DNA from: an uncultured Flavobacteriales bacterium
GTDB lineage: Bacteria; Bacteroidota; Bacteroidia; Flavobacteriales_E; Vicingaceae
Assembly: GCA_913059105.1 (NCBI GenBank)
Contig: CAJXRL010000129.1
Location: forward strand, 1-7,738
Length of the DNA stretch: 7,738 nucleotides
Reading direction: 5' to 3'
Within the stretch, counting starts at the first letter, position 1. Each line of letters starts with the position of its first letter. This document shows positions 7,644 to 7,738 of the stretch, one piece after another. A program made the position numbers and the translations under genes. Below the pieces are notes generated by a model. It had not been told where the DNA came from. It saw nothing but the letters and a program-made list of their open reading frames with translations, and searched no databases.

Positions 7644-7692
7644 ATGGAATCTCCTAAAATGTATAGAATCACTTTAAAACACTTATTTATAC
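7644..7692 (+). CDS. start of a gene cut by the contig end, possibly a tyrosine recombinase
   Basis: An open frame from ATG 7644 gives MESPKMYRITLKHLFI before the adapter begins at 7693; ATG 7659 is an alternative start. The segment ITLKHLFI resembles, from memory, the first strand of Bacteroidota tyrosine-type site-specific recombinases, whose N-termini often read ITLKHL-x-I before a catalytic region several hundred residues later. Only 16 codons remain, so neither the coding status nor the family is secure, and no catalytic residue is present. It diverges from the zinc-ribbon gene, with the 32 bp palindrome between them. If real, the nearby DNA may be part of an integrated or mobile segment. 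Confidence 0.4.
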
Positions 7693-7738
7693 CTGTCTCT
7701 TATACACATCTCCGAGCCCACGAGACAGGCAGAAATCT
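7693..7738. other. Nextera sequencing adapter (artefact)
   Basis: This is the inverted copy of the left-end adapter: mosaic end CTGTCTCTTATACACATCT at 7693-7711, the arm CCGAGCCCACGAGAC, then index AGGCAGAA at 7727-7734 (the standard N703 i7 index) and ATCT, the first bases of the P7 flow-cell sequence. Genomic sequence stops at 7692. Confidence 0.97.

Noticed and set aside
7198..7692. An integron-like arrangement (integrase diverging from a small cassette gene)
   Set aside because: There is only one small gene, it faces an ordinary convergent operon with no further cassettes, and no attC-like repeat follows it.
1..7738. A composite transposon bounded by long inverted repeats containing Tn5 mosaic ends
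   Set aside because: The repeats contain the Illumina adapter arm, a standard i7 index and the start of P7, there is no transposase gene inside, and they sit exactly at the sequence ends.

Overview
The window reads as a 7.6 kb piece of low-GC Bacteroidota DNA, probably from a flavobacterium-like organism. The signs are three lipoprotein signal peptides, absence of Shine-Dalgarno sequences, TAnnTTTG-type -7 promoter boxes in front of two genes, a secreted PKD-repeat protein of the kind exported by type IX secretion, and two small genes of types I know from Flavobacteriia. Genus cannot be told. Both ends (1-45 and 7693-7738) are Illumina Nextera adapter carrying the same i7 index. They are not biology, so real sequence runs from about 46 to 7692, and the genes at both edges are cut.

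Layout, left to right. 46-2429 (minus): a large secreted protein with at least eight PKD repeats, its C-terminus lost off the left edge. 2504-4291 (minus): a lipoprotein of the DUF885 family with a HExxPGH motif, a putative zinc peptidase. 4292-4410: a 119 bp divergent promoter region with one -7 box for each direction. 4411-6600 (plus): a lipoprotein prolyl oligopeptidase (family S9A) with an intact Ser-Asp-His triad. 6590-7120 (plus): a small lipoprotein of unknown function that overlaps the peptidase gene by 11 bp and ends at a strong intrinsic terminator. 7198-7575 (minus): a 125-residue Cys4 zinc-ribbon-like protein. 7583-7614: a perfect 32 bp palindrome made of three AAACGTTT units at an 11 bp period. 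7644-7692 (plus): the first 16 codons of a gene whose start resembles Bacteroidota tyrosine recombinases, cut by the right edge.

How they fit together. The centre looks like cell-envelope peptide scavenging: two exported peptidases expressed from back-to-back promoters, one cleaving after proline and one a putative metallopeptidase, with a small lipoprotein translationally coupled to the prolyl oligopeptidase. The PKD protein is probably a surface or adhesive protein. The right edge may be a separate, more mobile unit, with the zinc-ribbon gene and the possible recombinase gene diverging around the palindrome. I found no CRISPR array, tRNA, rRNA, insertion sequence or recognisable defence system. 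The palindrome and its two flanking genes are the least explained part, but nothing here proves a new system.
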